Source: Pandoraea pneumonica (GTDB lineage: Bacteria > Pseudomonadota > Gammaproteobacteria > Burkholderiales > Burkholderiaceae). Taken from it: DNA of 64,000 nt. The translations under genes were made by a program, and so were the position numbers. Shown here in pieces: positions 56,545 through 64,000 of this stretch. The stretch covers positions 2,032,773-2,096,772 of the forward strand of contig NZ_CABPSK010000001.1 in NCBI RefSeq assembly GCF_902459645.1. The letters are read 5' to 3'. Numbering within the stretch: position 1 is the first letter of the stretch; each line of letters starts with the position of its first letter. The notes beneath the pieces were generated by a model. The model was not told the origin of the DNA, made no database searches, and saw nothing but the letters and a program-made list of their open reading frames with translations.

Positions 56545-56592
56545 GCCGCCTTTCATACCGCTGCTTGTCGTACCGCTTCCGTACCGCTGATG
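56536..56592 (+). repeat. Four imperfect CGTACCGC-type repeats
   Basis: TTCGTACCGC, TTCATACCGC, GTCGTACCGC and TCCGTACCGC recur every 12-16 bases between the convergent araC and MFS genes. The first overlaps the terminator stem. Confidence 0.7.
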
Positions 56593-56632
56593 TTCGAGAC
56601 TTCGCGATGAAGACCGCTCATCGCGACTTCAT

Positions 56633-57994
56633 TCAGGCCGCCTTCGCCTTCGCATCAACGTGAGTCTGTGCGCCGTCGTCATCGTCATCCAACTCGATGC
56701 GCTTCACCTCGCCCAGCAACAGCAGGTAGCACAGCACGCCGGCGATGGCGAAAAGGCTGATCAGGCCCAGCGCCCAGCCGAACGAGCCGGTCGCCTTCAC
56801 GATAAAGCCGATGGCGATCGGGGTGACGATGCCCGACAAGTTGCCTGCGAAGTTGACCGCGCCGCCGGTGATACCGACCATGCCCTTCGGGGCGATGTCC
56901 GCCACCAGCGACCACGATGCCGATGCCACGCCCTGTGCGAAGAACGCGAACGACATGATGGCGATAACGAGCCAGTTGGCATCGGTCAGCACCGTGAGCG
57001 ACATCGTCGGCACGAGCAGCAACCCGGTCACGATCGGTGTCTTGCGCGCCGTGCCGACGGCCACACCGCGACGCAGCAGCCAATCGGAGAGCAAGCCCCC
57101 GCACACCACGCCAATCGACGCGGCGACGAACGGCACCGATGTCATGCCCCCCGCCTTGAGCACCGTCATCTTGCGCTCGGTGATCAGGTACGTCGGAAAC
57201 CACGTCAAGAAGAAGTACAGCGACGAGAGCGAGGCAAACTTGCCCACGCAAATCGCGATGATCTGACGATTGCGGAACAACACCAGCAGCTTCTTCCACG
57301 GGAATTTCTGCGACGCTGCGCGATTCTCAGACTTCACCTCGACCAATGCGCCGCCGCTGCGAATGTGCTGCAATTCGGCCGCGTTGACCCACGAGCACTT
57401 GTCCGGATCGCGATAGCCCACGAACCAGACACCGGCCCAGACAATGCCGAGCAACCCGGTCGCGTAGAAGATCTCGCGCCAGCCCCAGGTGTGCGCAATC
57501 CAGAACAGCAACGGCGTGAGTGCCGCCATGCCGATGTATTGGCCCACCAAATAGACGCTGGTGGCCACACCCCGCTCACGCTGGGCAAACCAAATCGACA
57601 CCACCCGGTTGTTGACGGGGAACGTCGGCGCTTCGGCAATGCCCACGCCCAAGCGCATGCCGAACAGCGTGACAAAACGCGTCGCGAAGCCCTGCATAAA
57701 CGTGAGTACCGACCAGCTCAGAATGGCCACGCCATAAATGGCACGCGTGCCGAAGCGGTCGATGACCCAGCCGCCCGGAATGTTGGCGATCACATACGTC
57801 CAGGCATACGCCGAGAAGATGAAGCCCAACTCGACCGGGCCCAAGCCGAACTCCTGCTTGAGCATCGGTGCCGCCACCGACAAGTTGGCGCGGTCGACAT
57901 AGTTGATGACCGTGCCGACAAACACCAGAAATAGCATCCAGTAGCGCACGCGCGACGGGCGCTGCGCGGATGACGGGGAGGGGGAAACTGACAT
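56633..57994 (-). CDS. MFS transporter, anion:cation symporter (ACS) family
   Basis: A 453-residue protein with twelve predicted membrane segments. GTVINYVDRANLSVAAPML in segment 1, ANIPGGWVIDRFGTRAIYGVAILSWS after segment 2, GVGIAEAPTFPVNNRVVSIWF and FFLTWFPTYLITERKM are signatures of the ACS group that carries sugar acids (glucarate, galactonate, hexuronates) with H+. The C-terminus is acidic (ELDDDDDGAQTHVD). Start at ATG 57994. The porin gene ends right before it and both share one promoter and terminator. Confidence 0.92.
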   Translation of the reverse strand: MSVSPSPSSAQRPSRVRYWMLFLVFVGTVINYVDRANLSVAAPMLKQEFGLGPVELGFIFSAYAWTYVIANIPGGWVIDRFGTRAIYGVAILSWSVLTFMQGFATRFVTLFGMRLGVGIAEAPTFPVNNRVVSIWFAQRERGVATSVYLVGQYIGMAALTPLLFWIAHTWGWREIFYATGLLGIVWAGVWFVGYRDPDKCSWVNAAELQHIRSGGALVEVKSENRAASQKFPWKKLLVLFRNRQIIAICVGKFASLSSLYFFLTWFPTYLITERKMTVLKAGGMTSVPFVAASIGVVCGGLLSDWLLRRGVAVGTARKTPIVTGLLLVPTMSLTVLTDANWLVIAIMSFAFFAQGVASASWSLVADIAPKGMVGITGGAVNFAGNLSGIVTPIAIGFIVKATGSFGWALGLISLFAIAGVLCYLLLLGEVKRIELDDDDDGAQTHVDAKAKAA

Positions 57995-58009
57995 GTGAAT
58001 TTCCGGCAA

Positions 58010-59092
58010 TCAGAAGCTGTGATACATGCCCAGGCGCACCAGCACCTGATCGTGGTTGCTCGACGCCCCGATCGGGTACGAGGCGGCGCGATCGTTGCCG
58101 TTGGCACCGATGTACGTCACCTGCGCTTGCAACTGCGTGCGCTTCGAGAACGAGTACATATCGCCGGCTTCCACTTGGTTGTAGTGCGTGTGGTTGAACG
58201 ACGAATACGAATAGCCAAGGGTGAGCGTGTTGGCATCGGTCGCGCGGTACTCGGTGCCCACGTCGTAATTGAACATGTTCCCCGAGCCACCCGGCGCGCG
58301 CACTTCGCTGCGCGTGTAGAGCGCGTGGACGTTCCAGCGCGACGAGATGCGATACGAGGCGCCGATACCGGTGTTGTTCACGGCGTCGGACTTGAACAAG
58401 TTGGTTGCCGAGAGTCCCGATTGGCCGAACAGTGATGTGATGCCCAGTCGCGACGAGAAGTCGAACGTGCGCTTGTTGATGCTCACGTACGTGGCCGCGA
58501 CGGACAGCGGACCGTTGTCGTACTTCAGGTAACCGCCCATCGTGCGGCCCAACGCATTGCCGCCCGCAAAGCCGTACATCAGGCCGCCGGTCACGCCGAG
58601 ATAGCTCGCGCTGTTCCACTTCACGGCATTATCGATCTGCGACGAATTGGCCAGGTTATCGAGGTTGCCCGGGTGGTAGGCGTACAGGTTGTGTTGCCAG
58701 AAGCCGTTCGAATAACGGATCGACACGTCCTGCATGAAATCGGTTTGATGGCCGATCGAGACCGTGCCGTAACGATCGCTCGCCAGACCGACCCACGCTT
58801 GACGGTTCCACTCCACGCCGCTGTTGATCAGCGCGCCGGTGCTGGTGTTGAAGCCTTGCTCCAACTGGAACACGGCGGCGAGGCCGCCGCCGAGATCCTC
58901 GCGACCCTTGATGCCGAAGCGATCGGGCTGGCCGATACCCGCATCCATCTTGAACAAACGACCGCCACCCGAATTGCTCACGTACGTGAGGCCATCGTCG
59001 ACGGTCCCGTAAATCTGCAACGAATTGCCGGCGGCATGGGCCGCTCCGACGCATGCCAACAGGCACGCTGCGCCGATACTGCGTCTCTTCAC
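58010..59092 (-). CDS. Gram-negative porin (Burkholderia OpcP/OmpC type)
   Basis: A 360-residue outer membrane protein. The signal peptide MKRRSIGAACLLACVGAAHA precedes AGNSLQIYGTVDDGLTYVSN, and the typical FGIKGREDLGGGLAAVFQLEQGF appears in strands 2-3; it ends YHSF with the C-terminal aromatic. Trimeric porins of this class give passive entry of small solutes. Start is GTG at 59090-59092, after AGGAGTAGAAG. Cotranscription with the ACS transporter suggests it admits the same sugar acid. A near-perfect 14-bp inverted repeat stands 125 bp upstream. Confidence 0.94.
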   Translation of the reverse strand: MKRRSIGAACLLACVGAAHAAGNSLQIYGTVDDGLTYVSNSGGGRLFKMDAGIGQPDRFGIKGREDLGGGLAAVFQLEQGFNTSTGALINSGVEWNRQAWVGLASDRYGTVSIGHQTDFMQDVSIRYSNGFWQHNLYAYHPGNLDNLANSSQIDNAVKWNSASYLGVTGGLMYGFAGGNALGRTMGGYLKYDNGPLSVAATYVSINKRTFDFSSRLGITSLFGQSGLSATNLFKSDAVNNTGIGASYRISSRWNVHALYTRSEVRAPGGSGNMFNYDVGTEYRATDANTLTLGYSYSSFNHTHYNQVEAGDMYSFSKRTQLQAQVTYIGANGNDRAASYPIGASSNHDQVLVRLGMYHSF

Positions 59093-59216
59093 CTTCTACT
59101 CCTGTTCTGCTTCCTGATGCTGTCCAAGCTGTCGGGGCTGGCTAGACCTTTGGCCCCGCGCCGATCTCATCACCGTCAACAAGGACGCTGCGGGACGTCA
59201 CGGCTGGCATCGTTAT

Positions 59217-59257
59217 ATTGTCTTACCTATGAAACAATGGTTAATAGGTGAGACAAT
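59217..59257. promoter_or_regulatory. 14-bp inverted repeat, candidate operator of the porin operon
   Basis: ATTGTCTTACCTAT and ATAGGTGAGACAAT pair at 13 of 14 positions with a 13-base spacer. The neighbouring IclR gene or another regulator may bind it. Confidence 0.65.
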
Positions 59258-59394
59258 TATGGCGAAGAGGATAAAGTGAGACAAGCAGAAAATAGGTAAG
59301 CACTTATTGATGTTGCGCAAATGCTAATGACTAAGCGCTCGCGCGTCAGCGGGGAAAAAATTGCGTGCGGGCGCTGCGGCACGCGCAGGCGCGA

Positions 59395-59422
59395 CCAAAA
59401 CAAAGGGGCCCCGAAGGGCCCC
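59395..59422 (-). terminator. Rho-independent terminator of iclR
   Basis: Minus strand: GGGGCCC-TTCG-GGGCCCC followed by TTTGTTTTGG. Confidence 0.88.
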
Positions 59423-59466
59423 TGCTGTTTTGCCGAAACGATCGCCGCTAGCGTGCGGCGCCGCGC

Positions 59467-60270
59467 TTATCGAACGGCCGCGACCGATTCGCCTCGGTAA
59501 TTGAGCTTGTGCGAAAGTTCGTCGGCGGCCGACACCACCTTTTCGACAATGCCGTTTTCCAGCAAGTCGGCTTCGACGCGGGCCTGCGGAATCGTCACGC
59601 TGATGACGGCGGCAATCTGCCCACGATGGTTGCGCACCGGCGCGGCAATCGTCGAAATGTTCTGCTCGAAAAATGCCTGACTCATGCTGTAGCCGCGTGT
59701 GATGTCCTCCTGAACCACTCGGTACAGCGCATCGACGGTCGTCGGCGTGTGCGCCGTGTAAGCCTCGAGCTTGCGCTCGGGATACAACTGCTTGAGCGAT
59801 GGCAGTGAATAGTCGCCGAGCAGAATATGCCCCACCGCCGTCGCATGCGCAGGCAGCCGCGTGCCCACGCGCACGGTGCCGAACACCAGTTCGCGGCTGG
59901 CGGCCTTCGCAACAAACACCGCATCGCGTTGATCGAGGATCAGGATGTGGCTCGAGAAGCCCGTGGCATCGCGCAGCTTCTCGATCACGGGCGTGCCCAG
60001 ATCGGTCAGTTCCAGCGAGTTGAGATATTCGAAGCCGAGCCGCAGCACGGCGACGCCAAGCCGGTAGTGCCTGTCGTCGCCCGCTTTCTCGATGAAGCCT
60101 TCGGCCTCCAGCGTCTGGAGCAGACGGAAGACGGTCGAGCGCGGAATGTCGAGACGTCGCGCCAGATCAGCCCCGCCCAACACCGGCTCTCGCGCGGAGA
60201 AGGTCATGAGGATGCGCAGGCCACGCTCGAGGCCAGGGACGGAGTATTTGTTATCGCTGTCGTTGCTCAT
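59467..60270 (-). CDS. IclR-family transcriptional regulator
   Basis: A 267-residue regulator. The winged helix-turn-helix is at about residues 10-75 (VPGLERGLRILMTFSAREPVLGGADLARRLDIPRSTVFRLLQTLEAEGFI) and the IclR effector domain at about 85-255 (HATAVGHILLGDYSLPSLKQLYP; GYSMSQAFFEQNISTIAAPVRNHRGQIAAVISVTIP). IclR proteins bind small organic acids. Start at ATG 60270; the ribosome site is weak. It follows the porin-MFS operon on the same strand but its own terminator lies between; it is the best candidate regulator for that operon. Confidence 0.94.
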   Translation of the reverse strand: MSNDSDNKYSVPGLERGLRILMTFSAREPVLGGADLARRLDIPRSTVFRLLQTLEAEGFIEKAGDDRHYRLGVAVLRLGFEYLNSLELTDLGTPVIEKLRDATGFSSHILILDQRDAVFVAKAASRELVFGTVRVGTRLPAHATAVGHILLGDYSLPSLKQLYPERKLEAYTAHTPTTVDALYRVVQEDITRGYSMSQAFFEQNISTIAAPVRNHRGQIAAVISVTIPQARVEADLLENGIVEKVVSAADELSHKLNYRGESVAAVR

Positions 60271-60995
60271 GCCGTTTGCGCACACTGGCGCCGACCGGCA
60301 TGCAAACTTCTCGCGCAGCCGATAGACGATATTCAGGGAAGGCGCACATTATAGGCCACGGTTTGCAGCACCGGCCATGACGGTGTGCCGAGCGAGCGCC
60401 AGGCCAGTTCTCACACGGCGAGACGACCGGTTGCGCCTGCACACCCCGGGTTGCGCCCGTTCTCGCAGCAAGTTGCCCTTTGACGGCGCAGGCGGGCACC
60501 CTTCTTGGGCGATTCGCCTCGTCTCGGGTCCATGCACCGCAATGGGGGTAATTCCGAAGCGCGTCGACGCTCAGTTTTTGTCATCATTGCGCCTGCAAGC
60601 TTGACAAGCTGGCGCATGTGGAGCGAGACAATCTGGGCGGCACCGAGAACAACAAACGATCCGGGCCGACCAAACGCACGTATCCCTTTTCTCCTGACGC
60701 TTTTGCGATTGCCTATCCCAATAGCCACCAGGAGCTGCGCCCACCTGCCAAGTGGGCGTTTTTTTGCTGGTCAAACGCTCCCTTCGCAGTGTGGTCCGAC
60801 CCGCCCGCGGCGTTCTTCACGAGAGAACCCGATGATCTGGCATGCTTGTTGCTTGTATTTCCAGCATCGGGGATCGACGCCGCCTTGGCCGAGGTTTCGA
60901 CGATAAGCACGCACCAGATTGCATCCGGTAGTGCCAGATCGCGAAGTCCGGACTCGCCCCCTGCGGCGCCTCCGTTTGTTTTGGGTCGAGGTGTT
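60271..60995. other. Intergenic region iclR / DUF4096 gene with orphan terminator
   Basis: About 725 bases. A strong terminator on the plus strand lies at 60738-60765 without a gene before it; CTCCTG (60692-60697) and CAGGAG (60729-60734) could pair just upstream, so a small RNA of about 100-160 bases is possible. Open frames here lack ribosome sites and family features. Confidence 0.55.
60738..60765 (+). terminator. Orphan rho-independent terminator
   Basis: CGCCCAC-(7 bases)-GTGGGCG followed by seven Ts. Confidence 0.85.
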
Positions 60996-61391
60996 ATGTT
61001 TAATGAACTGAGCGACGTTGAATGGCACGCCCTGCGTGATCTGATTTGCGACCGGCCGGTCCGTACGGAACGACGTGGTCGCCCTCAAGTCGAGCAGCGC
61101 ACGCTGACCAATGCTGTCTTGTGGGTGCTGTTCACTGGCGAGAGCTGGTCCAAGCTGCCGATGCAGTATCCCTCCGTGCCGACTTGCCGCCGCAAGCTCA
61201 ACGAATGGCGCGAATCGGGGATGCTCGATACGATTTTGAAACGCCTGCAACAATCGGGACGCGATATCAGCGCCTGTGCAGGTCAGATCAGCAAGCCGGC
61301 ACGCAGCACGCCGTGCGGCGACACCGATCGTCTGCGTGGCGTGTTCTGGACGAACCCGGCCTCGTGGAAGCCCCCGGTGGCTGTGCGTTAA
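60996..61391 (+). CDS. Stand-alone DUF4096 (IS5-type transposase N-terminal domain) protein
   Basis: A 131-residue protein. Residues about 1-85 (FNELSDVEWHALRDLICDRP, GRPQVEQRTLTNAVLWVLFTGESWSKLPMQYPS and TCRRKLNEWRESGMLDTILKRL) match the N-terminal domain found on IS4/IS5-type transposases. No DDE catalytic domain follows in any frame; the last 45 residues (RDISACAGQISKPARS...) are different. Inverted repeats or target duplications of an insertion sequence were not found. GAGGTGTT precedes the ATG. It may be a remnant or a domesticated DNA-binding protein. Confidence 0.72.
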   Translation: MFNELSDVEWHALRDLICDRPVRTERRGRPQVEQRTLTNAVLWVLFTGESWSKLPMQYPSVPTCRRKLNEWRESGMLDTILKRLQQSGRDISACAGQISKPARSTPCGDTDRLRGVFWTNPASWKPPVAVR

Positions 61392-61581
61392 TCCCACGGA
61401 TTACGCCCCTGTAAGCCACGAATTCGATTCGACAGGAATGCCGCGCCATGCTCGCGGCACCGTCTAGCAGGCATCACGGGGTTAGCCTAAGCGCTTGTTC
61501 AGGCTGAGGGCCTTGCGCTGAGAATGCGCGAGAAAAACGCGAGATCGCGCGAGATTGCGACCGTCTGGCCGCGATCTCGCG

Positions 61582-62685
61582 TCAGAGCAGTGCGTGCACC
61601 GCGTCGGCAATGGCCAGCGATGCCGTCAGCCCCGGCGACTCGATACCGAACAGGTTCACGAGTCCCGCCACGCCATGCACCGCCGGACCGTCGATACGGA
61701 AGTCCGCCGCCGGTTGCCCTGGCCCGCTAATCTTCGGTCGAATGCCCGCATAGCCCGGCTGTAATGCGCCGTCGGCCAGTGCTGGCCAATAGCGACGTAC
61801 CGCCGCGTAGAAGCCGTCGCCATCGGCCGGATTCACCGTGTAATCGATGTCGTCGACCCACTGCACGTTCGGGCCGAAGCGCGCTTGTCCGCCCAGATCG
61901 AGTGTCAGGTGAACGCCCAGTCCGCCGGGCTCCGGCACCGGATAGATCAGATGCGTGAACGGTGCCCGCTGCGCGCAACTGAAGTAACTGCCCTTCGCGT
62001 AGTAGCGCTGCGGGATGTGCGCAGGCGCCAGCCCTTCGAACGTGCGCGCGATATCCACCGCATAAAGCCCCGCGCTGTTGATCACAGTATTGGCGAGCAG
62101 CGTCGACGTCTCGCCATCGGTCTCGACGGTGAGTTCGATACCGTCCACTCCACCCACTCGGCCACCGACGACACGCGCGTCGAAGGCCAGCATCGCACCC
62201 GCGTTTTCGGCGTCGCCCTGCAAGGCGAGCATCAGGCCGTGACTATCGACGATGCCCGTTGACGGGGACAGCAATGCACCAAAGGTGTGCAATGCGGGCT
62301 CGCGTTGGGCCACTTCGTCGGCGGTGAGCCATTGCAGATCGTCGACGCCGCTCGCGCGCGCGTTGGCGGCAATGGCTTCGAGTTCGCCTACTTGATGGTC
62401 GGTGGTTGCCACGATGAGCTTGCCGCAGCGGCGATGTTCAACACCGTGAGAGGCGCAGAAGTCGTAGAGCTTGTGCTTGCCCTCGACGCAGAGTTTGGCT
62501 TTGAGCGAACCGGGCGGGTAATAGATACCGCCGTGGATGACTTCACTATTGCGCGAACTCGTACCGGTGCCGATCGCGCGCTCGGATTCGAGGATCACCA
62601 CCTCGCGGCCAGCCAGGGCCATGGCGCGTGCGACGGCAAGTCCCACGACACCCGCGCCGATCACGACGCAATCGACTTTGTCCAT
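61582..62685 (-). CDS. FAD-dependent oxidoreductase, LhgO-like
   Basis: A 367-residue flavoprotein of the DAO family. The FAD Rossmann motif is [27 protein letters not shown] at the N-terminus; [29 protein letters not shown] and a C-terminal [17 protein letters not shown] are typical of L-2-hydroxyglutarate dehydrogenase LhgO and related 2-hydroxyacid oxidoreductases. AAGGAAG precedes the ATG. It follows etfA by about 140 bases on the same strand; LhgO-type enzymes may deliver electrons to quinone or ETF, so the closeness is suggestive. The substrate is not proven. Confidence 0.88.
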   Translation of the reverse strand: MDKVDCVVIGAGVVGLAVARAMALAGREVVILESERAIGTGTSSRNSEVIHGGIYYPPGSLKAKLCVEGKHKLYDFCASHGVEHRRCGKLIVATTDHQVGELEAIAANARASGVDDLQWLTADEVAQREPALHTFGALLSPSTGIVDSHGLMLALQGDAENAGAMLAFDARVVGGRVGGVDGIELTVETDGETSTLLANTVINSAGLYAVDIARTFEGLAPAHIPQRYYAKGSYFSCAQRAPFTHLIYPVPEPGGLGVHLTLDLGGQARFGPNVQWVDDIDYTVNPADGDGFYAAVRRYWPALADGALQPGYAGIRPKISGPGQPAADFRIDGPAVHGVAGLVNLFGIESPGLTASLAIADAVHALL

Positions 62686-62705
62686 TGATCTTCCTTGGTT
62701 GCCTT

Positions 62706-62788
62706 CCGATTCGGATGAGGACGCAGCGCACTGCCCACCTCCTCATGCGAATCGGCTGCGGGGCCAGTCTCGCGACCCGCCCCGCAGC
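62706..62788. repeat. Two adjacent inverted repeats between etfA and the FAD oxidoreductase
   Basis: First, CCGATTCGGATGAGGA (62706-62721) pairs with TCCTCATGCGAATCGG (62740-62755) at 15 of 16 positions. Second, GCTGCGGGGC (62755-62764) pairs with GCCCCGCAGC (62779-62788). No T-run follows either, so partial termination or mRNA processing is more likely than full termination. Confidence 0.75.
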
Positions 62789-62824
62789 ACGATGTTTCTT
62801 ACTGTCTTGCAGGCTTGCGTGCGA

Positions 62825-63757
62825 TTACAGCGCGCTCACCAGTTCCGGCACGACGGTGAACAGATCGCCCACCAGACCGTAATCCGCCACCGAGAAGATC
62901 GGCGCTTCCGGATCCTTGTTGATCGCCACGATCACCTTCGAATCCTTCATCCCCGCCAAGTGCTGAATCGCGCCCGAGATACCGACCGCCACGTACAGCT
63001 GCGGCGCCACGATCTTGCCCGTCTGACCGACTTGATAGTCGTTGGGCACGTAACCGGCGTCCACTGCTGCGCGCGAAGCACCGAGAGCGGCACCCAGCTT
63101 GTCGGCCAGCGGCTCCAGCACCTTCGTGTAGTTCTCGCCCGAGCCCAGACCGCGACCACCCGAGACGATGATCTTCGCGGAGGTCAGTTCCGGACGGTCC
63201 AGCTTCGTCACCTCACGGCCCACGAACTGCGACAGGCCTGCGTCCGGCGTCGCGGCGACGCTTTCCACTGCGGCGCTGCCACCCGTGGCCGCTGCCGGGT
63301 CGAAGCCCGTCGAGCGCACCGTGATCACCTTCACCTTGTCGGCGCTTTGCACCGTCGCAATCGCGTTACCGGCGTAGATCGGGCGCTCGAACGTGTCGGC
63401 GCTGTCGACCTTCGTGATATCGGAGATTTGCGCGACGTCGAGCAGTGCAGCCACGCGCGGGGCGATATTCTTGCCGTACGCGGTTGCCGTTGCCAGGATG
63501 TGCGAATAGTTGCCAGCGATCGACACCACTTCGTCAGCGATGTTCTCGGCAAGACCATCGGCGAAGTACGGCGCGTCAGCAAGCAGCACCTTCTTCACGC
63601 CAGCGATTTGTGCAGCGGCGTCAGCAGCGGCCTTGGCATTGCTGCCAGCGACCAGCACATGCACGTCGTCACCGCATTGCAGTGCTGCCGTCACGGTGTT
63701 GAGGGTCGCGGCTTTGATCGATTGATTATCGTGTTCAGCGATTACCAGAATGCTCAT
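62825..63757 (-). CDS. etfA: Electron transfer flavoprotein, alpha subunit
   Basis: A 310-residue subunit. [20 protein letters not shown] begins the N-terminal domain; the FAD-binding C-terminal half has [37 protein letters not shown], the signature [45 protein letters not shown]. It takes electrons from acyl-CoA dehydrogenases, such as the one at 51320-52453, and passes them to ETF:quinone oxidoreductase. AAGGAGACGACGAG precedes the ATG, and etfB ends 13 bases upstream. Confidence 0.97.
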   Translation of the reverse strand: MSILVIAEHDNQSIKAATLNTVTAALQCGDDVHVLVAGSNAKAAADAAAQIAGVKKVLLADAPYFADGLAENIADEVVSIAGNYSHILATATAYGKNIAPRVAALLDVAQISDITKVDSADTFERPIYAGNAIATVQSADKVKVITVRSTGFDPAAATGGSAAVESVAATPDAGLSQFVGREVTKLDRPELTSAKIIVSGGRGLGSGENYTKVLEPLADKLGAALGASRAAVDAGYVPNDYQVGQTGKIVAPQLYVAVGISGAIQHLAGMKDSKVIVAINKDPEAPIFSVADYGLVGDLFTVVPELVSAL

Positions 63758-63769
63758 CTCGTCGTCTCC

Positions 63770-64000
63770 TTACAGGACCTTGGCTTCGGTCTTCAGTTTG
63801 TCGACGAGCGTTGCCACGTCCGCCACCTTCACCCCTGCGCTGCGCTTAGGCGGCTCGGCCACCTTCAGCGTCTTCAGACGCGGCGTGACATCCACGCCCA
63901 GATCGGCAGGCTTCACCGTCTCCAGAGGCTTCTTCTTCGCCTTCATGATGTTGGGCAGCGTCACGTAACGCGGCTCATTCAGGCGCAAGTCCGTCGTGAT
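63770..64000 (-). CDS. etfB: Electron transfer flavoprotein, beta subunit, 5' part outside window
   Basis: Only the last 77 codons (76 residues and stop) are visible, in frame to the window edge. The segment [29 protein letters not shown] is the conserved ETF-beta signature, followed by [26 protein letters not shown], and the chain ends KTEAKVL. It pairs with EtfA and binds AMP. The gene continues beyond the right edge; the Met inside the visible part is not the start. Confidence 0.96.
   Translation of the reverse strand: MTTDLRLNEPRYVTLPNIMKAKKKPLETVKPADLGVDVTPRLKTLKVAEPPKRSAGVKVADVATLVDKLKTEAKVL

Larger units (their letters stand above)
59093..59466. promoter_or_regulatory. Promoter region of the porin operon and iclR 3' end
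   Basis: About 370 bases holding the inverted repeat 59217-59257, extra half-sites (GTGAGACAA at 59277-59285, ATAGGTAAG at 59292-59300) and the iclR terminator. No gene is visible. Confidence 0.7.

Overview
The window is GC-rich, densely packed chromosomal DNA of a Gram-negative betaproteobacterium. The combination of an oxalate cluster (frc, oxc, oxlT), an NAD-linked molybdenum formate dehydrogenase (fds), gsi/ugp-type ABC transporters and a Burkholderia-type porin points to Burkholderiaceae, most likely Pandoraea. That assignment rests on gene content and protein resemblance and was not confirmed by a search. No rRNA, tRNA, CRISPR array or intact insertion sequence was seen.

Layout. 0-16.8 kb is an oxalate/formate island. 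On the minus strand lie a fumarylacetoacetate-hydrolase-family gene (cut by the window edge), formyl-CoA transferase copy 1, a single-PAS protein, formyl-CoA transferase copy 2, oxalyl-CoA decarboxylase and an OxlT-type antiporter. Divergent to them on the plus strand are a PanE-like reductase, a 72-residue membrane protein with a GntR regulator, and fdsGBA-D. Oxalate would enter by exchange for formate, be activated by CoA transfer from formyl-CoA and be decarboxylated; formate left over would be oxidised to CO2 with NADH formation. A 17-bp partly palindromic motif starting TGATAT occurs in front of all five transcription units of this island, which suggests one regulon.

16.8-31.3 kb is mixed: an EamA exporter, a SLOG/LOG-like protein, a TpsB/ShlB-like outer membrane protein with an Ala/Pro-rich insert, then a second decarboxylation-antiport system (two tandem AspT-type antiporters and aspartate 4-decarboxylase), followed by a YXWGXW protein, a MATE pump, an inositol-monophosphatase-like phosphatase, a RarD-like permease and a small lipoprotein. 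31.5-38.6 kb has a universal stress protein, a ugp-type (glycerol-3-phosphate) ABC importer with a good Pho-box candidate, and a two-gene unit of an alpha/beta hydrolase with a Cys nucleophile and a DUF4118-PAS membrane protein.

38.7-48.5 kb is one long minus-strand peptide-scavenging operon: RpiR regulator, isoaspartyl peptidase/asparaginase, a complete gsi-type (glutathione/oligopeptide) ABC importer, a DmpA-type P1 aminopeptidase and an M55 D-aminopeptidase. 49-56.5 kb carries a YggT protein and a divergent acyl-CoA block (hydrolase/enoyl-CoA hydratase family, acyl-CoA dehydrogenase, acyl-CoA synthetase, short-chain dehydrogenase, AraC regulator) that looks like short or branched acyl-CoA catabolism. 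56.6-60.3 kb is a porin plus ACS-family sugar-acid transporter operon next to an IclR regulator. 60.3-64 kb holds a stand-alone transposase-type DUF4096 domain gene, an LhgO-like FAD oxidoreductase and etfA/etfB, the last cut by the window edge.

The most interesting points are the putative five-site oxalate regulon, the presence of two independent electrogenic decarboxylation-antiport systems in one 26-kb stretch, the absence of fdsC from its usual place (replaced by a structured spacer), and several repeat and inverted-repeat elements in promoter regions.
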